Source of the DNA: a virus
Length of the DNA stretch: 37,443 bases
IMG/VR virus record: IMGVR_UViG_3300046820_003380
Span: 1 to 37,443 of that record
Reading direction: 5' to 3' (one strand)
Within the stretch, counting starts at the first letter, position 1. Every line of letters starts with the position of its first letter. The position numbers and the translations under genes were made by a program. Shown here one piece after another: positions 30,757 to 37,443 of this stretch. The notes under the pieces were generated by a model. The model was not told where the DNA came from. It saw only the letters and a list, made by a program, of their open reading frames with translations, and did no database searches.

Positions 30757-32526
30757 TCAACATGATAGAGGGGTCGCATCTTCCCAATACCAACTTCCTT
30801 TTACTTTATATGCCATTCTTGTTTTCTTGTTTGCTAGATTAACAAATTCGGCTTGCTTATCTGAAATTTTATTAACTTGAAAGTTTCCATCTGCAATACA
30901 AGGGAATGCTTCATAAAGTTCTCTTGCAATTGGTTCAGTTATACTCTCTATTTTTGCTCTGTTTAATTCGGGCCCTGATGATGCCCCACCTCCCTCTATT
31001 TTATTTTCAATATTTTCAACCTCTTCCTTAGCATCTGGAGGTAAATCTTGTTTTAACTCTTCATATTTTTCTTTAGCGTCTTCTTGAGCGGCTCCTATTT
31101 TTGATTTAAATTCTTCTCCAACATTTCCAATACCTCCACTTCCAATTACTTTAGCAACATCAATTGCCTCGTCAATTAAAGTAAAATTAAGTAAGCTTGT
31201 AACATCATCTGGTAATGCCGATATAAAATTTTCTTTAAAATCATCCCAAAAATATGTCCCATTTTCATCTGATTCATTAAATTCCACCCAATCGGGTCTC
31301 TCATCTTTAAATACATCCGCCACTGTTTCACCCCAAGATGTTATTGCTTCTAAAGGTGTCTTTAATACCGCATATAGTAAAGGATAAAGACCATAATTGA
31401 TTACCCAATAACTGACAAAAATCGATAACATGGTACCCTGAACACCTTTGTTTCTCAAAGAAGTAACTAATTCGCTGGTATAACGAGGGTCCATATAAAC
31501 AATAGTATTTGCCAGTCTTTTAAATACTTTTGGGTCCGTTCTAAAAATAAAGAATCCTTTTAAATCATTAGATTTATATGGTAATCTAAATGGCCAAGCT
31601 TCCCTATACGCTTTAAACATTGTTTTGTAAGGGTCCATAAATTCAGGAGTTTCTTTTAATTTTTTCCAAACTTCTTCGTGAATGCCACTACCATATTCTA
31701 TATCTCTTATAATATCTTGTTTACCTTCTGTTTTTAATTGTTGTTTCCATTGCTCCCAAACTTCTTTTGGAGAATTTTGAAACCATTTTTTTGTTGCTTG
31801 TAAAATATCTCCCATCTTTTTTAACTCAGCATCTATTCTATCTCCAGCCGCTTTTTTATCGGAAGCCTTTTTAGCTAAGTCAATAAATTCTTTTTGTAAT
31901 TCTTCTGCAGTTTTAAATGCTCTTCTCCAAATTCTAAATGCACTTTCAATTTCTTTTGGGGATATATAAGCAAAAAATTTATTTACCCCTGTTGATGCTT
32001 TAGCTCCTGTGGCTCCTGATTTTCCAAAATTATCAATAGTATCATTAAATTCGTCTACTAATTCTTTCTTTAATTTATCTGAAGGAATTTTTTTAAATAT
32101 TTGGTTAACTTGAGCTCTTGCAACAGTCTTAATTTGCTCAGGAGTATATTTACCGGATTTTAAAGCCGAAATTATTTTTTGTTCAACAACATCCAATAAT
32201 TTTTGATTTACGATTTTAACTTTCGGAAAAATAATTTTATAGAAATCATCTGATTCATCCATCATTCTAGAAATTATTAAAAGTTTGTCGTCATCAGTAA
32301 CCGCTCTCTGAAAAGATTTAATTAAATCGTCCATGTCAGATGAAACTCTTTTTCCTGTTTTTTTAAAGTTATCTAAAACCCCAACAACTTCGTCAAATAA
32401 CCCAACCCAACTCTCAACAAGTAAATTTGATTCATTTATGATAAAATCTTCATTTAACTGAGATTTACCCCCAATCAATTCATTTATTCTATCAATTTCT
32501 TCTTTTAATATTTTTTTTTTATCCAT
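30757..32526 (-). CDS. Large unknown protein with hydrophobic segment, possible injected virion protein
   Basis: 589 residues. The N-terminus (KEEIDRINELIGGKSQLNED, then FIINESNLLVES) resembles the leader of the M23 protein and contains several (L/I)xE sites. Residues 40-300 are helical. About 365-395 is hydrophobic (MLSIFVSYWVINYGLYPLLY, then AVLKTPLEA) and could insert into a membrane. About 480-515 is a coiled-coil/linker, and the C-terminus is a small compact domain (ARELYEAFPCIADGNFQVNK...GSWYWEDATPLSC) with two Cys. It overlaps the upstream gene by 8 bp. Large helical proteins with membrane-active segments beside a peptidoglycan-binding protein recall ejected head proteins; that is inference. 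Confidence 0.6.
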   Translation of the reverse strand: MDKKKILKEEIDRINELIGGKSQLNEDFIINESNLLVESWVGLFDEVVGVLDNFKKTGKRVSSDMDDLIKSFQRAVTDDDKLLIISRMMDESDDFYKIIFPKVKIVNQKLLDVVEQKIISALKSGKYTPEQIKTVARAQVNQIFKKIPSDKLKKELVDEFNDTIDNFGKSGATGAKASTGVNKFFAYISPKEIESAFRIWRRAFKTAEELQKEFIDLAKKASDKKAAGDRIDAELKKMGDILQATKKWFQNSPKEVWEQWKQQLKTEGKQDIIRDIEYGSGIHEEVWKKLKETPEFMDPYKTMFKAYREAWPFRLPYKSNDLKGFFIFRTDPKVFKRLANTIVYMDPRYTSELVTSLRNKGVQGTMLSIFVSYWVINYGLYPLLYAVLKTPLEAITSWGETVADVFKDERPDWVEFNESDENGTYFWDDFKENFISALPDDVTSLLNFTLIDEAIDVAKVIGSGGIGNVGEEFKSKIGAAQEDAKEKYEELKQDLPPDAKEEVENIENKIEGGGASSGPELNRAKIESITEPIARELYEAFPCIADGNFQVNKISDKQAEFVNLANKKTRMAYKVKGSWYWEDATPLSC

Positions 32527-33907
32527 TTTTTGAAAGTTCGATTAATTTAGTTATAGTATCGTAACCAACTATTCCATCAATTTTTAATTTGTTATCTGAT
32601 TGGAATTTCCTTACAGCGTCTTCAGTGAGAGGTCCAAACTTACCGTCAATTCCTGAAGATAGTTTACCAAAGTCATTTAATAAATAATCATATTTTAAAT
32701 TGTTCAACATTATTTGTACCTGTCTAACTCCCTCTCCTTTTTGTCCTCGCCTAATAATATACGGTTTATTGGTTGATGGATTAATTTCTTTATTTACAAC
32801 TCTTGTTATTTCTTTTTCTGAATAATTTATATTCTCAATCTTGGTTGACTCACTGGTTCCAGATGATGAATCGACCTCAGTCTCAGGTAAAGGATTTAAT
32901 TCAAATTCTCTCATCATTCTATCAAAATCATTCTCAATCATTTCCTCAGTTACATCAGATTTTAATAAATTTTCCCCACCATCAGGAAGATTTAATAATA
33001 AATCGGCTGATTTTTTCATTAAAAATTCATTAACCGCATCTTCATACCCTAGTAATCCATTAACTGTGGCCCTTAATTCATTTCTTGTTCTTGAGTCTAA
33101 TTTTGATTCATCGGCAAGTATAGTATCCCTAAATACAAATAGGTATAGTTTATCGAATGTGTATATTGTTGCACCAAATTTAGCAACAAGAGATGAAAGT
33201 TTAACTATATTTGATTTTTGTAGTTTTAGTAAAAGATTTACTAAATATTTTGGGGTTTTTTTGGCTAATGCCTTAACAATATTAGTTCTCGCAGCTTTTT
33301 TAAGTGCTAATTTAATTGGCCCTGAGTTATTCGTAAAAGCCTTTGCAAGTTGCATTAATTCCTCTTGCTCAAGTTTAGACATTGGCTTACCAAGTTTTGA
33401 CTTCTTTATCAAAAGTTGAGCATACCTTGGTCCTTTAGACGGCAACCATTTAACTCCCTTTAGTAAACTTACCAATTGACCACCGGGTATCAAATTCATT
33501 GCTAACACTAATCCCGCAGTATATGGGTCGCCTTCTTTATTATATAAATAAGCGTCATAAGAACTTGCCGCAATTTCTAAACCAACAAAAATAGGTGCAA
33601 ATGGACCCGAAACTAAAGCTAAAACTCCCGATGAAATTTCAACAAGCATTAACCAATCGTGAGTATCAATTGATTTTAAATAATTAGAAATTGATGTAAT
33701 ATGTTCTGATTGTTTTTCTAAAGCTGGCTTAACTGTTTCGGGTTTACCTTGCTTATATCCGTATTTTTCAATTTGGAATGGCATTTTTGAGTCGGGTTGC
33801 TCACTTAAAATTTGCACATTTTCTGCAAGTGTCATTTTTGTATCATATCTCATTAAAAGAAGTGACCTTTGTAATATTTCTTGATTTTTGTTAATATTCA
33901 CTTGCAT
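32519..33907 (-). CDS. Protein with hydrophobic core and C-terminal peptidoglycan-binding domain
   Basis: 462 residues. The C-terminal 75 residues form a peptidoglycan-binding domain 1 repeat (RGQKGEGVRQVQIMLNNLKY, IDGKFGPLTEDAVRKFQSDN, KLKIDGIVGYDTITKLIEL). The middle (about 75-140) is hydrophobic (LMLVEISSGVLALVSGPFAP, GLVLAMNLIPGGQLVSLLKG) and resembles pre-toxin or membrane-inserting modules. About 150-280 is helical and basic. The N-terminus has MTLAE-N, another LxE site. No lysozyme motif is visible, so cell-wall binding rather than cutting is the supported role. TATTTATAAA precedes the ATG closely (33922-33913). It is the first gene of the three-gene run and may help the injected DNA cross the envelope (inference). 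Confidence 0.7.
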   Translation of the reverse strand: MQVNINKNQEILQRSLLLMRYDTKMTLAENVQILSEQPDSKMPFQIEKYGYKQGKPETVKPALEKQSEHITSISNYLKSIDTHDWLMLVEISSGVLALVSGPFAPIFVGLEIAASSYDAYLYNKEGDPYTAGLVLAMNLIPGGQLVSLLKGVKWLPSKGPRYAQLLIKKSKLGKPMSKLEQEELMQLAKAFTNNSGPIKLALKKAARTNIVKALAKKTPKYLVNLLLKLQKSNIVKLSSLVAKFGATIYTFDKLYLFVFRDTILADESKLDSRTRNELRATVNGLLGYEDAVNEFLMKKSADLLLNLPDGGENLLKSDVTEEMIENDFDRMMREFELNPLPETEVDSSSGTSESTKIENINYSEKEITRVVNKEINPSTNKPYIIRRGQKGEGVRQVQIMLNNLKYDYLLNDFGKLSSGIDGKFGPLTEDAVRKFQSDNKLKIDGIVGYDTITKLIELSKNG

Positions 33908-33912
33908 TTTTT

Positions 33913-33922
33913 TTTATAAATA
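33913..33922 (-). promoter_or_regulatory. Putative late promoter motif for the run 33907-30114
   Basis: Minus strand TATTTATAAA, 5 nt before the ATG at 33907, in the 51-bp divergent gap. Confidence 0.5.
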
Positions 33923-33946
33923 TTTTCATAATACAAAAAAAAGATA

Positions 33947-33954
33947 TATATTTG
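33947..33954 (+). promoter_or_regulatory. Host-type -7 element TATATTTG
   Basis: TATATTTG, 4 nt before the ATG at 33959, so the mRNA is probably leaderless. The -33 position holds TTT rather than TTG. Confidence 0.5.
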
Positions 33955-33958
33955 TATT

Positions 33959-34306
33959 ATGAATGAAATAGTTAAAGGTTCAGAAGTTTATCACAAAGTA
34001 AGTAATACTAAACATATTGTAGAAAGTATTGAATCTTTTGATAATGTTACATTAGTATTTACTGAGGATTCGAAATGCTTCCCAATTAAAGAAGTATTAA
34101 ATACAAACCCAGTTCATCTAAGATTATGTAATGTTTTCAGAAGTTGGATTTTTGGTAAACCTCAAATTCTTAAAGAAGATACTGAAGAACACGAAGAACT
34201 AGAAAGACTGTTAACTATGGATTATGATTGTAAAAAAATAGAAGAAGATTTTGATAGACAAATTAATGAATTATCAAAAAAGAGTTTAGGTAGTACCTCC
34301 TCCTGA
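33959..34306 (+). CDS. Small unknown protein
   Basis: 115 residues, not recognised. The N-terminal half is beta-like (EIVKGSEVYHKVSNTKHIVE, then NVTLVFTEDSKCFPIKEVL) and reminiscent of small SH3-like domains that phages use in regulators. The C-terminus is an acidic helix with a Cys. It probably has a leaderless early transcript from the TATATTTG element. The 3' end overlaps the convergent gene at 34286 by 21 bp. Confidence 0.6.
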   Translation: MNEIVKGSEVYHKVSNTKHIVESIESFDNVTLVFTEDSKCFPIKEVLNTNPVHLRLCNVFRSWIFGKPQILKEDTEEHEELERLLTMDYDCKKIEEDFDRQINELSKKSLGSTSS

Positions 34307-34552
34307 ACCAGGTAATTGATTTGCAAGACCTCTTGTTAATCCTGAAGACCATTTTTCACCTTTTTTACCAAGCATATTGGCCTTACCTCTTTTAATTGTG
34401 TAGAGCTCGTTCCAATTACTGCCACGCTTATTTGTGTTTTGAGTCGTCTCCCCTCCGGCACCAGCCGCAGCATCCTGTTCGGACATCTCAACTTTCTCTT
34501 CTCCTGACAAGGAGTTTAAAAGGTCTATATATGTATCAATATCTACTTTCAT
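34286..34552 (-). CDS. Small unknown protein
   Basis: 88 residues. The N-terminal helix MKVDIDTYIDLLNSLSGEEK is followed by an Ala/Gly/Asn-rich linker and a basic C-terminus (RGKANMLGKKGEKWSSGLTR, ending Gly-rich LPGSGGGTT). No family recognised. The ATG and the upstream stop codon overlap by one base, so it is translationally coupled to the gene at 34552-34884. Confidence 0.55.
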   Translation of the reverse strand: MKVDIDTYIDLLNSLSGEEKVEMSEQDAAAGAGGETTQNTNKRGSNWNELYTIKRGKANMLGKKGEKWSSGLTRGLANQLPGSGGGTT

Positions 34553-34884
34553 TAAAATGGAACTGATTTTGGCAAATCATCTGAATTTTCTTCGTAGTAT
34601 TCTGTTAAAAAATTTTTTAACTCTTGTTTATCTATTTTAATTTCTTGGAAATCATCCCTATCCCCAACAAAAAGTTCATCCGTATCTTCTTCGTAAGACA
34701 AATACAAATCCTCTGACTCGTAACTATCTGACTCTATGATAAGATAACCATAGTCTTTGGTTAAGGAAATCTCAAACTCGGCCTCTCTCATCTGTGTTTC
34801 AGGGTCACCAGCCACTCTGAAACTTACTTCTATTGAATCCGATGTAGGATTATAGTAATAATCAATAATTTCCTTAATTTTCAT
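34552..34884 (-). CDS. Small acidic unknown protein
   Basis: 110 residues, strongly acidic (about one third Asp/Glu) with alternating strands (SIEVSFRVAGDPETQMREAE, DYGYLIIESDSYESEDLYLS) and a C-terminal amphipathic helix (KQELKNFLTEYYEENSDDL). Acidic small phage proteins sometimes mimic DNA, but nothing specific supports that here. Gap of 2 nt to the upstream zinc-ribbon gene, overlap of one base with the downstream gene. Confidence 0.55.
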   Translation of the reverse strand: MKIKEIIDYYYNPTSDSIEVSFRVAGDPETQMREAEFEISLTKDYGYLIIESDSYESEDLYLSYEEDTDELFVGDRDDFQEIKIDKQELKNFLTEYYEENSDDLPKSVPF

Positions 34885-34886
34885 AA

Positions 34887-35360
34887 TTAGTATTTTCTAA
34901 ATCTATTAAACATATCCAATGATTCATTGATTTGTTTAATAACCTGTACTTTCTTTGATTTAATCTTAATTGATTCCTCAAGTTGTTCTTCTGTATACAT
35001 TACCATTCCACACTCGCAGATTTTACCTTCGGCAAGTTCTTTTCCACACTTTTCACATGTCTTTCCTTCTTCCATATATCCTCTCATTCCGCATTCACAT
35101 ATTTCTCCTTCATACATTCCACCACATTCCTTACAGTTCTTTTTCATAGGTTTGTTAATTCCTTTGTTTTTATATTCAGAAACTTCACCCTTATTATTTA
35201 CGGTAATTCCAGCTTTATCTTGTCCCAAGTCCTCAACTGTTAACGGAGTTTCGCTTGCAATTTTAGGTGCCATTGTTTTATATCCGTCATAAAGACTTCT
35301 TTGTTTTTCTTGGATTGATTTTCTTTCTTCTTCAGATATGTTTAAAAAGTATGCTCTCAT
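34887..35360 (-). CDS. Zinc-ribbon protein
   Basis: 157 residues. After a helical, probably structural N-terminus come four CxxC or CxC pairs: CKECGG, ICECGM, CEKCGK and ICECGM (about residues 76-120), forming two zinc knuckles. Each knuckle has the layout CxxC-x(n)-CxC. The C-terminus is a Lys-rich helix (SIKIKSKKVQVIKQINESLD). Function unknown; nucleic-acid or protein binding is likely for this zinc pattern. First gene of the run 35360-34286, with a TATTTATTGC element upstream (35383-35374). Confidence 0.7.
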   Translation of the reverse strand: MRAYFLNISEEERKSIQEKQRSLYDGYKTMAPKIASETPLTVEDLGQDKAGITVNNKGEVSEYKNKGINKPMKKNCKECGGMYEGEICECGMRGYMEEGKTCEKCGKELAEGKICECGMVMYTEEQLEESIKIKSKKVQVIKQINESLDMFNRFRKY

Positions 35361-35426
35361 TATTAAATGTTTTGCAATAAATATATTGGTATTTTCATTT
35401 TACAAAAAAGACACTATAATTGTTTT

Positions 35427-35942
35427 ATGACACTTGAACCATTTGAAACAGAATCACCAGTATTTGAGGATTTCAGAGGTTGTTTTGCCCCTGTAAAATT
35501 ATATGGAGACTGGCTCCAATCAAACATTAGTATTAGCGACAATCTATTCACATTTAGAGGGCTCCATCTCCAACAAGGAAAACATGCTCAAACTAAGAAA
35601 GTATCAGTTATAAGAGGTAAAATTATTGATTTTTGTGTTGATTTAAGAAAAGAAACTTTTGGTGACACTTACCAGTTTGTACTAGAACCAGGACAAGCTG
35701 TATTTGTACCAAATTGGTTTGCTCACGGATTTTTAACATTAAAATCAGGAACCATTGTAAATTATCTTGTTGACCAAGATTATAATAAGGAAAGTGAAGT
35801 TTCAATTAATTGGAATTCCGTTCCTGATGTTAAGGAAACAATAATAAAATATATGTCGGGTTGGGATTTAAAATTAACTATTAATGGTAAAGACGAAGAC
35901 GCTATAACACTTGAAGAATATGGACAGAAGTATGTTGGATGA
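35427..35942 (+). CDS. rmlC-like: RmlC-like sugar 3,5-epimerase
   Basis: 171 residues from the ATG at 35427, near the usual 180 for dTDP-4-dehydrorhamnose 3,5-epimerase. An earlier in-frame ATG at 35367 would add 20 unrelated residues. Core motifs match RmlC: VFEDFRGCF, RGLHLQQGKHAQTKKVSVIR (catalytic His H47), GKIIDFCVDLRKETFGD, and VFVPNWFAHGFLTLKSGTIV with NYLVDQDYN. Together these give a cupin fold and the expected active site. In a phage it may modify host surface polysaccharide or provide a nucleotide sugar for virion or DNA glycosylation. TATAATTG lies 4 nt before the start. Confidence 0.87.
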   Translation: MTLEPFETESPVFEDFRGCFAPVKLYGDWLQSNISISDNLFTFRGLHLQQGKHAQTKKVSVIRGKIIDFCVDLRKETFGDTYQFVLEPGQAVFVPNWFAHGFLTLKSGTIVNYLVDQDYNKESEVSINWNSVPDVKETIIKYMSGWDLKLTINGKDEDAITLEEYGQKYVG

Positions 35943-36177
35943 ATACGCTGAAGGGGCAATAATCCTTGACAATTTTGATGATTGTATTATTGGAATCTCT
36001 GAACAATTTGGGGAGGGGAATCGAATTGTCTATTCTAAAGATATTATAATTAAAAAATTATGTGAGGAAATGTCTGAAGAAGAAGCTTTGGAGTATTACG
36101 ATTACAATATTTTGGGTGGATACTTCGGGGAACAGAATCCAATATTTTTAGCGATAGGTGGTCATCCACATATCTAA
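35920..36177 (+). CDS. Small unknown protein coupled to the RmlC-like gene
   Basis: 85 residues from the ATG at 35920 (a second ATG at 35932 is possible). The first codons overlap the end of the epimerase gene. GAIILDNFDDCIIGISEQFG, YSKDIIIKKLCEEMSEEEAL, DYNILGGYFGEQNPIFL is a pattern I recall in small phage proteins of unknown function. The 3' end overlaps the convergent gene at 36148 by 30 bp. Confidence 0.65.
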   Translation: MDRSMLDEYAEGAIILDNFDDCIIGISEQFGEGNRIVYSKDIIIKKLCEEMSEEEALEYYDYNILGGYFGEQNPIFLAIGGHPHI

Positions 36178-36789
36178 AACTTTATTTGAGTATCTTTTTA
36201 TTTCACGAGAAACCAAATCAAGTTCAATTTCTTTTCCTTTTTTTTCCAAAACTTTAACCACTCCTTGAATCATTTTGTCTTTTGCGTCGTCCGCCATTTC
36301 TACAAGCTCATCAAAAGCTTCTTCGTCCTTACTTTCATTATAGACATTATCGTGGGAGATTCTTTGTGACCCCATGTAAAGATATGGTGATGCCCCAAAC
36401 ATATTAGTTATTCCTGACTCCCTAAGTTTTTCAAGATAACTAAATAAAAATTTTGTGTCAAAATTTCTAAAGACATCGGCATTTTTAATAACCTTTTTTG
36501 TTAAGTCAGTGTTGGACTCATTAACCTTTTTTCTTTTGGACATAACACTTTCAAAGGCATCTTCAAACATCCATTTATCAAGTTGTTCTTCATCACCTTT
36601 TTCTTTTAAAAGTGCAAGACTTGAGCCATTATCCCAATCAACTCTATATTGAATAAATCCAGGTCCTTCGCCAATGCCAGTAACTGTACCTTTGTCTTTA
36701 TATGAAACACTTGAAGCTTCTCCGTGCATGTTTATACATACAACTCTATCTCCAACTTTAAGGTCAGGGTTAATAATGTCTTTTTTCAT
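36148..36789 (-). CDS. Unknown protein with SH3-like N-terminus
   Basis: 213 residues. Residues 8-60 look like a small beta-barrel (LKVGDRVVCINMHGEASSVS, YKDKGTVTGIGEGPGFIQYR, VDWDNGSSLALLKEKG), similar to KOW/SH3-type domains. The rest is helical (ADVFRNFDTKFLFSYLEKLR, EEAFDELVEMADDAKDKMIQ) and Lys-rich. SESN...LTKKV and LxE-type sites are visible but not diagnostic. It starts at a palindromic TATTTATAAATA motif shared with the divergent membrane-protein gene. Function unknown. Confidence 0.6.
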   Translation of the reverse strand: MKKDIINPDLKVGDRVVCINMHGEASSVSYKDKGTVTGIGEGPGFIQYRVDWDNGSSLALLKEKGDEEQLDKWMFEDAFESVMSKRKKVNESNTDLTKKVIKNADVFRNFDTKFLFSYLEKLRESGITNMFGASPYLYMGSQRISHDNVYNESKDEEAFDELVEMADDAKDKMIQGVVKVLEKKGKEIELDLVSREIKRYSNKVLDMWMTTYR

Positions 36790-36790
36790 A

Positions 36791-36802
36791 TATTTATAAA
36801 TA
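36791..36802. promoter_or_regulatory. Palindromic late-type motif between divergent genes
   Basis: TATTTATAAATA in the 15-bp gap between the genes starting at 36789 (leftward) and 36805 (rightward). Same arrangement as 26251-26262. Confidence 0.4.
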
Positions 36803-36804
36803 CG

Positions 36805-37434
36805 ATGAAATTTATTATAAGTGAATCACATAGAAAAAAACTCATAACCGAGTCAATTTTATCCGACATTGAATCCACCCTGTCTAACCTAAAAGAACTT
36901 GGCAAAAAAACTCTTGAGGACACAAAGAATATGGTCAATTTTGACCTGAAATTTCTTTTGACTTGGAGTACAACTATTGGCGGATTTATGGGACCTCTTA
37001 CAAATTTCATCCTATCTGAAAATCCTGACCTATCAAGAGAAGAAGTTTCAACAATTGCTATTGGGGTGTCTGCATTTTTATTCTACAATAATATTGAACT
37101 TGCAAGAAAGATTTATAACTCAGTCGTTGAAAAAGGTCTTGGTGGAATTTTTGAAAAAACGATGGATAAGGGAATTCAATTAAGGGATGCATTGATGTCT
37201 TTCCTATCTTCAATTGGATTAACTATTCAGAATGTTTCTCATGTTGCCGCTTTCACATTTTTAATACCAGTTGTTGGTTATATTATAGCACTTATAAATG
37301 GAGGAGAATTAACTGGTGATAATGTTGAGGATATTGTTAAAAGAATAACTGCCGCTGGTGTTACTTATCTGTCAATCAATTTAATAAAAAATGTTGTAGG
37401 TAAACTTATCGATAGGACAAAATCGACCTCTTAA
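36805..37434 (+). CDS. Multi-pass membrane protein, possible packaged or pore-forming protein
   Basis: 209 residues from the ATG at 36805. An earlier in-frame ATG at 36724 lies inside the divergent gene and is unlikely. The N-terminus MKFIISESHRKKLITE-SIL holds an ITE-S site of prohead-protease type. Four hydrophobic segments follow: FLLTWSTTIGGFMGPLTNFI, VSTIAIGVSAFLFY, HVAAFTFLIPVVGYIIALIN and AAGVTYLSINLIKNVV. Helical connectors are basic. A holin, membrane pore or injected head protein are the main options and cannot be separated here. It ends 9 nt before the window edge. Confidence 0.65.
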   Translation: MKFIISESHRKKLITESILSDIESTLSNLKELGKKTLEDTKNMVNFDLKFLLTWSTTIGGFMGPLTNFILSENPDLSREEVSTIAIGVSAFLFYNNIELARKIYNSVVEKGLGGIFEKTMDKGIQLRDALMSFLSSIGLTIQNVSHVAAFTFLIPVVGYIIALINGGELTGDNVEDIVKRITAAGVTYLSINLIKNVVGKLIDRTKSTS

Positions 37435-37443
37435 TTTCTTCGA

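Noticed and set aside
32841-33419. Rightward frame of 192 residues opposite the peptidoglycan-binding protein gene
   Set aside because: Its Ser/Leu/Phe-rich composition is typical of an antisense shadow, and the opposite strand encodes a recognisable domain.
35367-35426. Upstream in-frame extension of the epimerase gene
   Set aside because: The extra 20 residues do not fit RmlC and contain the probable promoter element TATAATTG; the ATG at 35427 gives the family's normal start.
36724-36804. Upstream in-frame extension of the membrane-protein gene
   Set aside because: It would overlap the start of the divergent gene at 36789 and its promoter motif; the ATG at 36805 gives a leader like those of other virion proteins.

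Overview
The window looks like part of the genome of a large, AT-rich, T4-related contractile-tail phage infecting a bacterium of the phylum Bacteroidetes, probably a flavobacterium. The phage call rests on a T4-type head block read leftward: major capsid protein gp23 (cut off by the left edge), scaffold gp22, prohead protease gp21, portal gp20 and large terminase gp17. The host call rests on four things: promoters of the Bacteroidetes form TTG-N20-TAnnTTTG, a SprB-like repeat in a giant surface protein, a Bacteroidetes-style signal peptide, and a general lack of Shine-Dalgarno sequences. No search was run; all family names come from motifs read by eye.

Layout. 1-15234 is the head and packaging block. 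It is interrupted by a convergent gene for ribosomal protein bS21 (4868-5053) and by a 1946-residue modular protein between portal and terminase (7643-13483). 15305-20311 holds probable virion or assembly proteins of unknown role, a nucleotidyltransferase and a KTSC protein. 20397-25055 holds a ClpC-like unfoldase, an M20-type metallopeptidase, one unknown protein and a tmRNA gene. 25075-27636 holds a possible ADP-ribosyltransferase, an M23 peptidase, a DnaJ-type zinc-finger protein without J domain and a membrane-anchored GAF-like protein. 27747-30117 is accessory: a secreted protein, two tRNAs (Arg-UCU, Met-CAU), a membrane coiled-coil protein and two HNH endonucleases. 30114-33907 encodes three large co-oriented proteins, one with a peptidoglycan-binding domain. 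33959-37434 holds small unknown genes, a zinc-ribbon protein, an RmlC-like epimerase and a multi-pass membrane protein.

The most interesting element is at 24443-25055: a complete tmRNA gene whose T-loop is interrupted by a 224-nt group I intron. Joining 24443-24810 to 25035-25055 restores a perfect T-arm (CTGGG-TTCGACT-CCCAG) and acceptor stem (GGGGGTG with CACCTCC) followed by ACCA. The predicted tag is unusually long (about 21 residues) and ends in VSVA. The ClpC-like unfoldase that keeps the ClpP-docking IGF loop but lacks the N-domain, the nearby peptidase and the phage bS21 together suggest that this phage modifies host translation, ribosome rescue and tagged-protein turnover.

Two promoter classes are visible. 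One is the host-type TAnnTTTG element, which at several genes sits only 4-6 nt before the start codon and so predicts leaderless mRNAs. The other is a recurrent TATTTAT(A/T)A element upstream of most head and virion genes, which probably marks late transcription.
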